The notes beneath the pieces were generated by a model. The model saw only the letters and a program-made list of their open reading frames with translations, ran no database searches and was not told where the DNA came from. This document shows, piece after piece, positions 15,375 to 24,800 of a DNA stretch of 28,590 bases. Source of the DNA: a virus; the IMG/VR virus record IMGVR_UViG_3300020200_000137, positions 1 through 28,590 of that record. The stretch is one strand, 5' to 3'. The number at the start of each line of letters is the position of its first letter. Positions within the stretch are counted from its first letter, which is position 1. A program made the translations under genes and the position numbers.

Positions 15375-16462
15375 GCGTGGATCTCGTCTGGGCTGCGGAG
15401 ACGACCGGCAGCGAGGTCGCGAACTACATCGGCTATGCGTCCGCGAACCGCGCGCTCGCCGACGCGCTCCGCCGACAAGGCGCGCGCCTGTGGCGGCGCG
15501 GCGAGCAGCCCGCGTCGTGTCGGACCGCCGTCCACTTCATGTTCCCCGAGCGCTTCGTCCCCGTCGAGGGCGTACGTGACAACGTCCTGTTCACGATGTT
15601 CGAGTCGCACGAAGCTGAAGCGATGATGACGTACTTCGCTCCGGCGTTCTCGCGCTGCTCGCTCGTGGTGACGCCGTCGGCGTGGTGCTCGAAGCTGTTC
15701 GCGCACTACACGTCGACGCCGGTCGTCACCTGTCCGCTCGGCGTCGACGCGGAGAACTTCCCGTACAAGCGTCGTCGCTGGACGCCGGGGAATGAGCCGT
15801 TCGTCTGGTTGTACGTCGGCGCGCCGAACCGACGGAAGTGGACGATCTTGCCGGAGATCTGGGAGCACTTCCTAGCGACGCTCCCTCCCGGCTTCGCGCA
15901 CCTCTACATCAAGACGACCGGCGCGCTCGGCGATGTCGCGCTGCGACGGATGGCGCAGAACGCGCGCGAGCCGATCGAGCGGTTCGACTTCCCGACGGGC
16001 TCGATGTTCTTCTCGTCGCAGGTCACGGTCGACACGCGACTGCTGCCGCGCGCGGAACTCGCGGCGGAGGTCTACCATCGCGCGCACGGCCAGATCTTCT
16101 TGCACTGTGGCGAGGGCTGGGGATTGACCGGCCTCGAAGGCATGGCGACCGGATTGCCGCTCGTCGTCTCGGACTCGACGGGGACGCGCGAGTTCGCGAC
16201 GCGCGAGACGGCGTACCCGGTCGGCGTGACGGTCCGAAACGTCCACAGCGAGGCGACGAACGACGCGACGGGAGAAGTGATCTCGGTCGAGAACCGCGTC
16301 CCGTGGCCGAACGATACCGACGCGGTCGACGCGCTCGGGCGCGTCATGCTCGACTACCGCCGAGCGCAGATCGTCGGCCGTCGCGCGTCCGAGCGAGCGC
16401 GCGAGTTCCCGTGGTCAAGAGCGGCATCGACGCTGCTTGCGCTTCTCCGCCAGACGGGGTAG
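15371..16462 (+). CDS. Glycosyltransferase, GT-B fold, GT4-like (copy 2)
   Basis: This 363-aa protein starts at GTG 15371 (GTGA overlap with the terminator stop); a second GTG at 15377 is an alternative. It shares blocks with the copy at 6865: F-V-P-V-(E/D)-G-x-R-x-N-V-L-F-T-M-(F/Y)-E, V-x-T-P-S-A, P-L-G-x-D and a L-Y-V-G-A-x-N-x-R-K stretch. GEGWGLTGLEGMATGLPLVV carries the E-x7-E pair (E248 and E256). No signal peptide or membrane segment is seen. Sequence divergence between the copies suggests different sugars or acceptors. It lies between the neck genes and the tail tube gene, so a tail or fibre acceptor is likely, though unproven. Confidence 0.85.
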   Translation: MSVDLVWAAETTGSEVANYIGYASANRALADALRRQGARLWRRGEQPASCRTAVHFMFPERFVPVEGVRDNVLFTMFESHEAEAMMTYFAPAFSRCSLVVTPSAWCSKLFAHYTSTPVVTCPLGVDAENFPYKRRRWTPGNEPFVWLYVGAPNRRKWTILPEIWEHFLATLPPGFAHLYIKTTGALGDVALRRMAQNAREPIERFDFPTGSMFFSSQVTVDTRLLPRAELAAEVYHRAHGQIFLHCGEGWGLTGLEGMATGLPLVVSDSTGTREFATRETAYPVGVTVRNVHSEATNDATGEVISVENRVPWPNDTDAVDALGRVMLDYRRAQIVGRRASERAREFPWSRAASTLLALLRQTG

Positions 16463-16476
16463 TGCCTCGGGCAGAG

Positions 16477-16507
16477 CGGGCTGGGTCGTAGCTGCACCGG
16501 GCTGGGT
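16477..16507 (+). repeat. Direct repeat CGGGCTGGGT, 21 bp period, before the tail tube gene
   Basis: Identical 10-mers lie at 16477-16486 and 16498-16507 in the 105-nt gap between the second glycosyltransferase and the major tail protein. The period of 21 bp is two helical turns, so a protein dimer could bind both from one face. No clear -35/-10 pair is seen. It may be chance in GC-rich DNA. Confidence 0.35.
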
Positions 16508-16567
16508 TGGTTGTGAAGTGGAGCCGCTGACGCGAGACGCGCGGTAGGCTTCGAGGAGGAAGTCCCC

Positions 16568-17578
16568 GTGCCTTACGTTGCACCGAACCTCTCGTTCAAC
16601 ACCGGGCTCGTCTTCTCGCAGGAGACGGCGATCGGCACAGCGGTCGCTTACGGCACGCTGAACACCGCGTCGTGGGCGGGGGCCGAGAAGCGGTACGCCG
16701 GTCCCGCGCTGCTCGACGGCGCGTTCACTCCGGCGCAGCAGGACGTGAAGCTCATCACGACCAACCCCGTGCGTCAGTCGATGACGAAGCGGAAGGACAT
16801 CGTCGGCCGGTCGATCGTCACGATCACCTTCGACGCGTTCCTTCAGGGGAGCGGCGGAACCGGCGGACAGATGCCGTGGTTCGTGCCCCTGATCGAGTCG
16901 TGCGGGCACTCGATCGCGAGCAACTCCAGCGGCGGCTCGTCGTCGTGGGTGCTGACGCCGACGAACACGCCGCCGTCGCTCACGTTCTACCACCACTCGG
17001 GCGGCGTCCGACAGCTGATTACCGGAGCGTTCGGGACGTGCAGCTTCAAGTTCCCGGCGGGCGATGCGCCGCGCGTCAGCTTCACGTTCAAGGGCGTCTG
17101 GAACGCGCCAACCGACGTGGCCTTCCCGACCCTGACCAACCCCGGCTTCTACGCGTCGCAGGTCCAGAGCGAGGCGTTCGTCCTGAACGCGCTCAACGCG
17201 CTGATCGTCCCCGAGGTCAGTCTCGATCTCGCGGCCGAAGCGCAGGAGCGCGAGGACATCAACTCCGCGCTCGGCTTCTACGGCTTCTACCACTGCGACC
17301 GGAATCCGAAGGTGATGGCGAAGATCGAGCGCGCGTCGACGCTCGCGCTCGGCTTGGACCCGTACACGCTCCAGCAGAACGCGAGCGACTGCGACCTCTC
17401 GTGGACGCACGGCTCGGCCGCGAGCGGATCGCAGGCGCTGTTCGCCGTTCCCGACTCGCAGCTGACCACCGTGAACGAGGAAGACCGGAACAAGCGGAAG
17501 GTCTTCAACTGCACATTCAAGGGTCAGGGCACGAACGAGAACGCCGACTACAAGATCACGTTCAAGGAGAAGATCTAA
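16568..17578 (+). CDS. Major tail (tube) protein
   Basis: GTG 16568 follows GAGGAGGA (16553-16560) at good spacing. The 336-aa product has a tail-tube-type opening, F-S-Q-E-T-A-I-G-T-A-V-A-Y-G-T, then a beta-rich body with RSIVTITFDAFLQGSGGTGG and PRVSFTFKGVWNAPTD, and a short basic end. Tube proteins stack as hexameric rings around the tape measure. The position, after the terminator and before the chaperone pair and tape measure, strongly supports this. The long body (about 330 residues) suggests an added domain beyond the minimal tube fold. The strong ribosome site and following hairpin fit a highly expressed gene. Confidence 0.8.
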   Translation: MPYVAPNLSFNTGLVFSQETAIGTAVAYGTLNTASWAGAEKRYAGPALLDGAFTPAQQDVKLITTNPVRQSMTKRKDIVGRSIVTITFDAFLQGSGGTGGQMPWFVPLIESCGHSIASNSSGGSSSWVLTPTNTPPSLTFYHHSGGVRQLITGAFGTCSFKFPAGDAPRVSFTFKGVWNAPTDVAFPTLTNPGFYASQVQSEAFVLNALNALIVPEVSLDLAAEAQEREDINSALGFYGFYHCDRNPKVMAKIERASTLALGLDPYTLQQNASDCDLSWTHGSAASGSQALFAVPDSQLTTVNEEDRNKRKVFNCTFKGQGTNENADYKITFKEKI

Positions 17579-17586
17579 GCCGTGCG

Positions 17587-17626
17587 GCGCGGAGAGTCGC
17601 GACGCGAGTGTCTCGTCTCTCCGCGC
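17587..17626 (+). terminator. 10-bp perfect hairpin after the major tail gene, sharing the capsid stem
   Basis: GCGCGGAGAG (17587-17596) pairs with CTCTCCGCGC (17617-17626) around a 20-nt loop that itself contains short self-complementary pieces. It starts 9 nt after the tail tube stop. The stem sequence is the same as in the hairpin after the capsid gene. No T-tract follows. Confidence 0.55.
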
Positions 17627-17766
17627 TCTCGGTTGAGCGTCCGATGGCAAGCGAACGCCCGATGCTTCCGCCTGCACCCGCTCCGCATAGCGGCGTTCGT
17701 GTACGAATGGGCGTACGCGGACCGGCAAGGGTTGCACGCGCGGCTCGCCATCGCCGCTCAAGCCAG

Positions 17767-17814
17767 CGGGAGGGGGGCGCGTCGGCGATAGGCGTCGGCG
17801 TCGTCCCCCTCCCG
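17767..17814 (+). other. Second hairpin in the tail tube/chaperone gap
   Basis: CGGGAGGGGG (17767-17776) pairs perfectly with CCCCCTCCCG (17805-17814) around a 28-nt loop holding two copies of a GCGTCGGCG unit. It sits in a 296-nt stretch (17579-17874) with no credible gene. A terminator, processing site or G-rich structure is possible. Confidence 0.45.
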
Positions 17815-17832
17815 TAGCTACTTCAGGGCTGA

Positions 17833-17851
17833 CCACGCGCCGTTCGCGTGG
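17833..17851 (+). promoter_or_regulatory. Short hairpin just upstream of the tail chaperone start
   Basis: CCACGCG (17833-17839) and CGCGTGG (17845-17851) pair around a 5-nt loop. It ends 24 nt before ATG 17875 and 9 nt before its AGGGAAA site, close enough to affect ribosome access. It is seen directly; the role is inferred. Confidence 0.35.
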
Positions 17852-17874
17852 CGACTGCGAAGGGAAAGAACACG

Positions 17875-18399
17875 ATGGCAAAGCAGGTCGAGAACTTCCT
17901 CCCGCCGGGACTCGCGCTCAAGAAGGTCGAGCGCGCGCCGCGATGGACGAATACGATCGCGCAGGCGCGGATCGACGCGCCCGTCTTCCGGATCAAGCTC
18001 GCGTATATGCCCTACCGTACGTTCCGCGACGCGGTCGTCGAGGCCGCGCAGCTTCGTCAGCGGAGCGGCGGATCGAACCCGGCGGAGACGGAGATGACCG
18101 CGATGCGGCCGATGCTCCAGAAGGTCGCGCTCGATTGGGAAGGCGCGACGCTGGAGAACATCAACGAGATCCTGCGCGGCGACCGCGTGATCCGTCCGTC
18201 CGACGAGTCGCCCGAGGCGCTCGAAGCGTTCGTCGAGAAGTACGTGACGAAGCAGGAGGAGTTCCCGTTCTCGATCGGGCTGTTCGTCTACATCTGGTTC
18301 AACTCGTATCCGGACAAGTTCCAGAACCCGGTGTTCTCGCTCCTTCAGGAGTGGGGCGACTCGATCGCGGCGGAGGTGGAGAGGGGAAAAGAAGACTGA
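17875..18399 (+). CDS. Tail assembly chaperone, short (gpG-like) product
   Basis: ATG 17875 follows AGGGAAA (17861-17867); an in-frame GTG at 17848 is less likely because it lies inside a hairpin arm. The 174-aa product is a mostly helical protein with WTNTIAQARIDAPVFRIKLA, a V-A-L-D-W-E-G...N-I-N-E-I-L segment, and an I-G-L-F-V-Y-I-W-F segment near the end. It lies between tube protein and tape measure, where lambda gpG-type chaperones are encoded. These coat the tape measure and recruit tube subunits. The last codons cross a G GGA AAA heptamer four codons before the stop, so a fraction of ribosomes should shift into the next frame. Confidence 0.82.
   Translation: MAKQVENFLPPGLALKKVERAPRWTNTIAQARIDAPVFRIKLAYMPYRTFRDAVVEAAQLRQRSGGSNPAETEMTAMRPMLQKVALDWEGATLENINEILRGDRVIRPSDESPEALEAFVEKYVTKQEEFPFSIGLFVYIWFNSYPDKFQNPVFSLLQEWGDSIAAEVERGKED
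18384..18390 (+). promoter_or_regulatory. -1 ribosomal slippage heptamer G GGA AAA
   Basis: In the chaperone frame the codons read AGG GGA AAA GAA GAC TGA. The heptamer GGGAAAA fits X-XXY-YYZ in the right phase, close to the lambda G/GT site (G GGA AAG). Slippage by -1 bypasses the TGA at 18397 and enters a frame open to 18872. Position at the end of a gpG-like gene, before the tape measure, is the classical context. Confidence 0.85.
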
Positions 18400-18872
18400 C
18401 CTACCTCGCGGCAGCGATGGCGCGCCCGCGCCGCCCGCTGTCGTGCGTTCAGTGTCGTGCGCTCTGCGAGATGGAGCCGGACGGACCGTCGTGTTGGTAC
18501 GGTCGGACCTGTCCGTTCCGTCTCGCAGAGAACTACCCAGAGGTGCTGAGAGCGTACGAGTTCGCGATGACAGCAATCTCACGAGTCGAGCACGACAAAG
18601 GCGAGCGCGCAGGTACGGTCGAGTACAGCACCACGCGCGAGGCGATTCAGTTCGCGGCGTGGGCGGAAGCTCTGGAGACAGCGGAGGACCGGACGCGCGG
18701 GATCGCGCTGGTCATGCAGACGCTCGACGGCTGTCTGATCGGCAACGATTGGGAGGCGACGCGAGCGGTCGCGCGTCTCCGAGTCGGCACTCCGCAGGAG
18801 CAGGTTGAAGACCAGATCGCCCTCGATCTCGACGGCGATCTGGGTGATGGTGACGGCGGCGAGGCGACGTGA
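18390..18872 (+). CDS. Tail assembly chaperone extension (gpT-like), reached by -1 shift
   Basis: After slippage the frame adds 160 residues, giving a fused product of about 332 aa. An in-frame ATG at 18417 could also start it alone, but no ribosome site precedes it. The extension begins with a Cys-rich segment (C-V-Q-C-R-A-L-C, then S-C-W-Y-G-R-T-C-P-F) that could bind a metal. A helical middle (AIQFAAWAEALETAEDRTRG) and an acidic Asp/Gly-rich end follow. In lambda the GT fusion links tube subunits to the tape measure. The frame ends at the base where the tape measure start begins (TGATG). Codon bias is normal for the cassette. Confidence 0.78.
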   Translation, partial: RRLTYLAAAMARPRRPLSCVQCRALCEMEPDGPSCWYGRTCPFRLAENYPEVLRAYEFAMTAISRVEHDKGERAGTVEYSTTREAIQFAAWAEALETAEDRTRGIALVMQTLDGCLIGNDWEATRAVARLRVGTPQEQVEDQIALDLDGDLGDGDGGEAT

Positions 18873-21800
18873 TGGCCGAAGAACTGAACATCACGATACG
18901 CGCGAAGGACGAAGCGAGCGCCACGCTTCAGAAGGTCGCCGGAGCCGTCGACCAGACGGCTCGCGCGGCCGACGGCGCGAAGTCGTCGGCCGAAGGGTTC
19001 GGGGTGTCGATCGGCGCGCTGGTCGCTGGCGTCGGTACGCTCGTCGGCGCGGTCGGCGGACTCGCGGCGGCGTTCGGTGTGGTCGATGTCGCGATCAACG
19101 CCGCGTTGACGGGGATCGATCGCGGCGGCGCGTTCGACGATATGTCGAAGAAGATCGGCGTGTCGATCGAGTCGCTCTCGCGCATGGACATCGCCGCGAC
19201 CGTGAGCGGCGTGTCGCTCCAGTTGCTCGGCAACTCGTTCAAGAAGCTCTCGATCAACATGGTCGAGGCCGCGTCCGGCGGCGAAGCGCAGGCGGCGGCG
19301 TTCGCCGCGCTCGGCGTCTCGGTGACGGACGCTAGCGGGAAGGTCCGCGACTCCGAAGAAGTCCTGCTCGATCTCGCCGACGCGTTCTCGCGCGCCGAGC
19401 CGAGCGCGCAGCGGACGGCTCTTGCCATGGAGATTTTCGGCAAGGCCGGTGCCGAGATGATGCCCTTCCTGCTCGAAGGCAAGGAAGGGCTGGGGCGCTT
19501 CGCCGAGATCAACGACAAGCTCGGCCTGACGTTGCAACGCGAGACGAATCTTGCGCTCGAAGTGGTCGGCGACTCGCTCGCGATCCTCGGGCGCGTGAGC
19601 GACGGCGTCGCGCAGCAGTTCGCGATCGGGCTCGCGCCCGCGCTCGAAGAGATCACGTCGGGGCTGGTCGACTTCGTCGCGGAGGTTGGCATCGGCGACG
19701 GCACGATCGCGGGTTTCGGCGCGGCGATCGGCGAAGGACTGCGCTCCGCGTTCGAGTCGGCGAGCCAGCAGCTTCGCGAGTTGAAGGAGATCTTCACCAC
19801 GCTGGAGTGGGACGACGCGATGTCCGTGATGGGCGCGCGTCTGAACCGCGCGCTCGAAGCGGCGTTCGAGTCCGCCATCTGGGCTGCGGGTCGCGCCGCG
19901 AAGAACGTGTTCGAGAAGGTCGTCGCGTGGGTCTTCAACTCGGTCGACGTGGCCGCAGTCGCGAAGCTCTCGAACGAGAAGATCATCCGCGAGGAACTCG
20001 CGACGCTAGAGCAGCAGCTTCGTACGCGCGTCGGCAACGACACGTCGCAGGCGTCGAACGTGGCGCAGTACGACGCGCAGGTCCGCCAACTCGTCGAGGG
20101 CATCGGCGCGCTCAAGGGGCGGCTCGGCGAGCTTCACGGCGAGCAGTTGGTCGCCGACGCGGCGGCGGCGAAAAGCACGCAAGGGCTTATCGACCAGCAG
20201 GTCGCCGCGAACCTCGACGCGCTCGGGCTCGGCGCGGCTGCGGATAGCTGGCGCTTCTACTCGGAGAAGGGCGTCATCGCGCTTCCGGTCGTCCAGAAGA
20301 ACACGGAAGCCGAGAAGGAGAAGGAGAAGGCGGTCGAGTCGGCGACCAAGGCGGTCGAGTCGGCGACCGACGCGCTGCTCAATCAGGTCGCCGCGACAGA
20401 GTCGACGACGGCCGCGCAGGAGACGCGGAACACCGTCATCGAGCAGGGCATCGAAGCGGGCGACTCGTACGCGACGATCCTGACCAGCATCGAGGACGCG
20501 GAGCTTGCGAACGAAGCGGCGACGCTGCTCGCGTCGGGCGCGACGCTCGCCGCAGTCGACGCGTACGTCAAGGCGGAGCAGGGCGCGAACCAAGCGGCGG
20601 AGTCGACGAAGAAGTGGAACGAGGCGCTCGAAGCGGTCGACGCCGTTGGCAAGATGAAGGAGGAGATCGGAATCTGGGAGCAGGTTCGCGACGGCGTGAT
20701 CTCCGTTGAGGAAGCGCACAGGAAGCTCGCGATCGCGAAGGAACGGGACCGGGGACTCTCGCAGAAGCAGGCGGAGGAGTACGTCAATCTGACCGGGACG
20801 CTCGACGACCTGCGCGACAAGTACGGCGAGGTCGAGGAGTCGTCGCTCGATCTCTGGTCGAACATCGACGACGCGTTCTCGCAGATGATGGACGGCTTGA
20901 TTCAGGGCACGCTCGATATGAGCGACATCTGGAAGTCGTTCTCGCAGGGGATGTTGAAGGAGATCGTCAACTCGCTCGGCGGCATGAGCGGGTTGTTCAA
21001 GTCGTTCGTTGGCTGGCTCGGCGGCTTGTTCAACGGCGGCGGCGGAGGTGGCGGCGGCGGCGGCGGGATTCTTAGTGGCCTGCTCGGCGGCTCCGGCGGC
21101 GGATCGCTCGGTGGCCTGCTCTCGCTCGGCGTGCCGCTTGCGCTCGGCGCTGGCGGGTTCTTCGAGAACCCGACCGTCAGCATCGCGATCAATTCGCTCT
21201 CGCTGCTCAACTCCGGCGTCGGACTCGCAACCGGCGGTATCGGCGCGGGCGGCGGTCTGATCGGCGCGCTGTTCGGTCCCGGCGTCGGCGCGACGACGCT
21301 GGGCTCGATCATCGGACCGACCGGCTCGGGGCTCGTAACGAGCTTGTTCGGCTCAGGCTCGGAGTCGGTTCTCGGTACGTCGCTCGGCGCGATCGGCTCG
21401 ACGGCGGGCGCAGTTCTCGGCGGCGCGGGCGGCGCTTACGGCGTCTGGAATCTGGTACAGGGCGGACAGAGTGGCATCGAGATCGCGGCCTCGCTCATCG
21501 CGATCGTCGCTGGCGGCGCGGCGATCCTCAACGCCTTCCCGGTCATCGGCACCATTATCTACGCGATCATCCTCGCGCTCACCGCGATCGCGTCCGCGTT
21601 CACGGACATTACGCCGACGGCGGGCACGCTCCGTCGCCGCGCGGCCGAGGCGCTACTCGACCAGACGAAGACGTTCGACGAGCTTCAGGACAAGTACGGC
21701 GACCTGACGCGGACGACGAGCAACCTTGGCTCGGCACCGGGTTTGATCGGACAGCGCGAGCGACTCGGCGCGGAGAACCTCAACGTCATTCAGGGATTCG

Positions 21801-24800
21801 CGACGATCTTTGGGCAGCTTGCCTTCGGCAACGCGCCGGGAACCGACAAGCGCGTCGTCGCCGACGTAGCGTATCAGTGGACAAATATCCTCACGGACTT
21901 CTTCTCTCGCATGGGTGGCGAGTCGGCGGTCGTGGCGGCGGAGATCAGGAAGAACTTGCTTTCCGCGTTCCGCGACCTCGGCATCAACGATGCGGCGAAA
22001 GCGTTCGAGTTGCTGAACGAGGCGGCGGGACCGATTCTGTTCTCGCACAGCAACTTTCAGTATCTAGAGGAGGCGGTCGATCCGGCGATGCTTCTTGGCG
22101 CGACGATTCGCGGCGTGGGCTCGATCTTTGAGTCGGAGCTTCCGGCTGGCGTCCACATCGCGGCGCTCGCGCTAGAGTCGATGAAGAACGAGGGCGTCGC
22201 GATGTTCGGCGACCTCGACACCGTCGGCCGCGAGACGCTGCTCAATCTCTCGCAGGACGCGGAGAACTTCGACGCCGTCGTCGCGCAGCTGTTCAAGAAC
22301 GGATTCAAGATCGACACGGAGGAGTTCAAGACGCGGCTCCAAGACATCACCGCGTCGGCGAGCTTCATCGGCGAGAACATCGGCGCGATCTTCACGAGCG
22401 GAAGCGTGAGCGCTGGGATCGACGCGATGATGCAGAAGCTCCAAGCGTCGATCAAGGAGTCGGTCGTCGGATCGCAACTCAAGACGCTGTTCGAGGAGAC
22501 GAACATCGCCGCGTCCTTCGAGCCGGTGTTCGCGCAACTGCGGTTGCTCAACGAAGACTCGTCGCTCGCCGGGACGCCGGAGTTCACGGCGAGCATGGTG
22601 CAGGCGATCGCGGAAGGTCGCGCGAACCTCCAAGACTACATCCCGATGCTTCAGGAGATGCGCGAAACGTCGGAGGCCGTCGCGGAAGCGCTCGCAGAGG
22701 CGTTCAAGCCGGACCCGATCGAGCAGTTCTGGACGACGATGGCCGACCTCACGAAGGAGAATCAGGCGGCGCTCGACGCGTACGCCGCGTCGCTGTTCCA
22801 AGTCGCGTCGACGGCCGAGTTCAACGGCGATGGGCAGGGGCAGCAGGCGGCGCGCGACGCGATGCAGGAGCGGATCGACCAGCAGTCGTTCGGCGCGGCG
22901 CAAGCAGCGGCAACGCTCGCGGCGACGAACAGCCCGCAGAGCGCGGCGCTCGCGGCTCTCACGACCGAGTTCCAGTACAAGGTCGCGGCGGCGCTTCAGG
23001 ACGGCGTGTTGAGCGGCACGGAGAGAGCGGACCTGCAAGGCTTGAAGGTGAAGCTCGACGCCGCCGGTCAGGCGTTCGCAGACTCCGTCTCGTCTGGCGC
23101 TGGCGCGCTCGCCGATCTGTTCTCGCCGGACAAGCTGAAGGCGTCGGTTAACGCTGCGGCCGAAGCGTTGAAGGGCGCGGTCGGTGGCGCGGCCGGGTCG
23201 ATGTTCGACGTGATCCAGCAGGGCGGCTCGAAGGCCGAGGGAATCAAGGCGTTCGGCGAGAGCTTCAAGTCGAGCGTGAAAGAGAACATCCTCGCCGGGA
23301 TGCAGGAAGCGCTCGTGCAGAGCGCGATCATGGAGGGCGCTCTCGCGCAGCAGATGGGCGCGCTCAAGGAGGTCATCAAGGGCGCGCTGGTCGGAGGTAT
23401 CTCGGAGTCCGAGCAAGCTGTCATCGACCAGATGATCGGAAACATCAACACGCTCACAGATCAGACGCTCGCGGAACTTCAGCCGACGCTCGACTCGATG
23501 GCGGGCACCGCCGAGAAGCTCGTCAACGGCACCGATAAGACCGTCGAGAACCTCGACGACATCAAGACGGCGTCGGACGACGCGACCTCGGCGGTCGACG
23601 ACGCGGCTACGAAAGCGACCGAGAATCTCGGCTCGCTCGCGACCGCGATGGACCCGCAGAAAAGCGACGCGATCAAAGACGGCGTCGACGCGATGACCGA
23701 CGCGCTCGGCGCGGGCGGAACGACGAACGAAGGGCTCAAAGCGGCGCTACTATCGGCGACCGGCGCGCTCGGAACCGGCATCGGAGATCAGTCGTCGCTC
23801 ACAGGAGCGCTCTCGTCCGCAGTCGGCGCGTTGTCCGGAAGCGGCAACGACGCGCTGACCGGCGCACTCAGCGCGGCGAGCGGCGCGCTCTCTGGCGGCG
23901 ACAGCGCGCTCACTGGCGCGGTCGGTGCGGCGTTCTCGGCGCTCGCAGGCGGCGGCGACGGCACGCTCGTCAACGGCGCTGGTGCGGCGGCGGCGGCGCT
24001 GAAAGACAACCTCGCGGCCGGACTCCTCGACGCGCAGGACGGGCTCGGTCAGTTCGCCGATTTGCTACGCAACTTCCAGCTTCCGATCGGGAACAGCGCG
24101 AAGGGCGGATCGTTCAAGCGCGGCATGAGCTTCGTGGGCGAAGAGGGGATGGAGCTAGTCGTCGCCAACGAGGGCGGCGGCTTTACCGTCATCCCGCTGA
24201 ACGGCGTGCCGCACGCCGCGCAGGGCATCAAGCTGGACGAGAACGGCAACCCGGTCGACGCAGGACCGCCGCCGCTAATTCCGATCGGCGTCCGCAAACC
24301 GTCGCGAGGCTGGGGCTACGGCGGGCCGATCATCGAAGGCCCTTGGGATCCACGTCACCCCGACTACAAAGACCCGAGAGACGACGACGGCGAGGGAGGC
24401 GGCGAGCAGAGCGTCAGCGTCAGCTTCAACTTCGCTGGTGCGCTCGACGACTTCTTCCGTGGCGGCACGCGCAAGGAGCTACGCGAGGCGCTTGCGGAAG
24501 CGACCGGCGAGGGAATCTTCCAAGGGATGCTCGACGGGCTGCTGAAGTACGCGGGGCTCGACGACTTCCAGAAGAAGATGGGCGAGACGATCGAGGACGC
24601 GTTCGCGGACGGCAAGGTCAGCGCGGAGGAGTTGGCCGACATCGTCCAGCAGGGCATGGACTTCAAGAAGAAACTGCGCGAACTCGCGAGGGACAACGCG
24701 GACGCGTTCGCGGCGATCGCAGAGCAGTTCGGACTCGATCTGAAAGAGCTTGGCCTCGACCCGGTGTCGCTTGCACTGGAGGAGGAGCTTGGTCCGGAGT

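Noticed and set aside
17644-17817. Small gene in the gap after the tail tube protein
   Set aside because: There is an ATG but no ribosome binding site, and the product is Arg/Pro/Ala-rich without structure. The region is dominated by hairpins.
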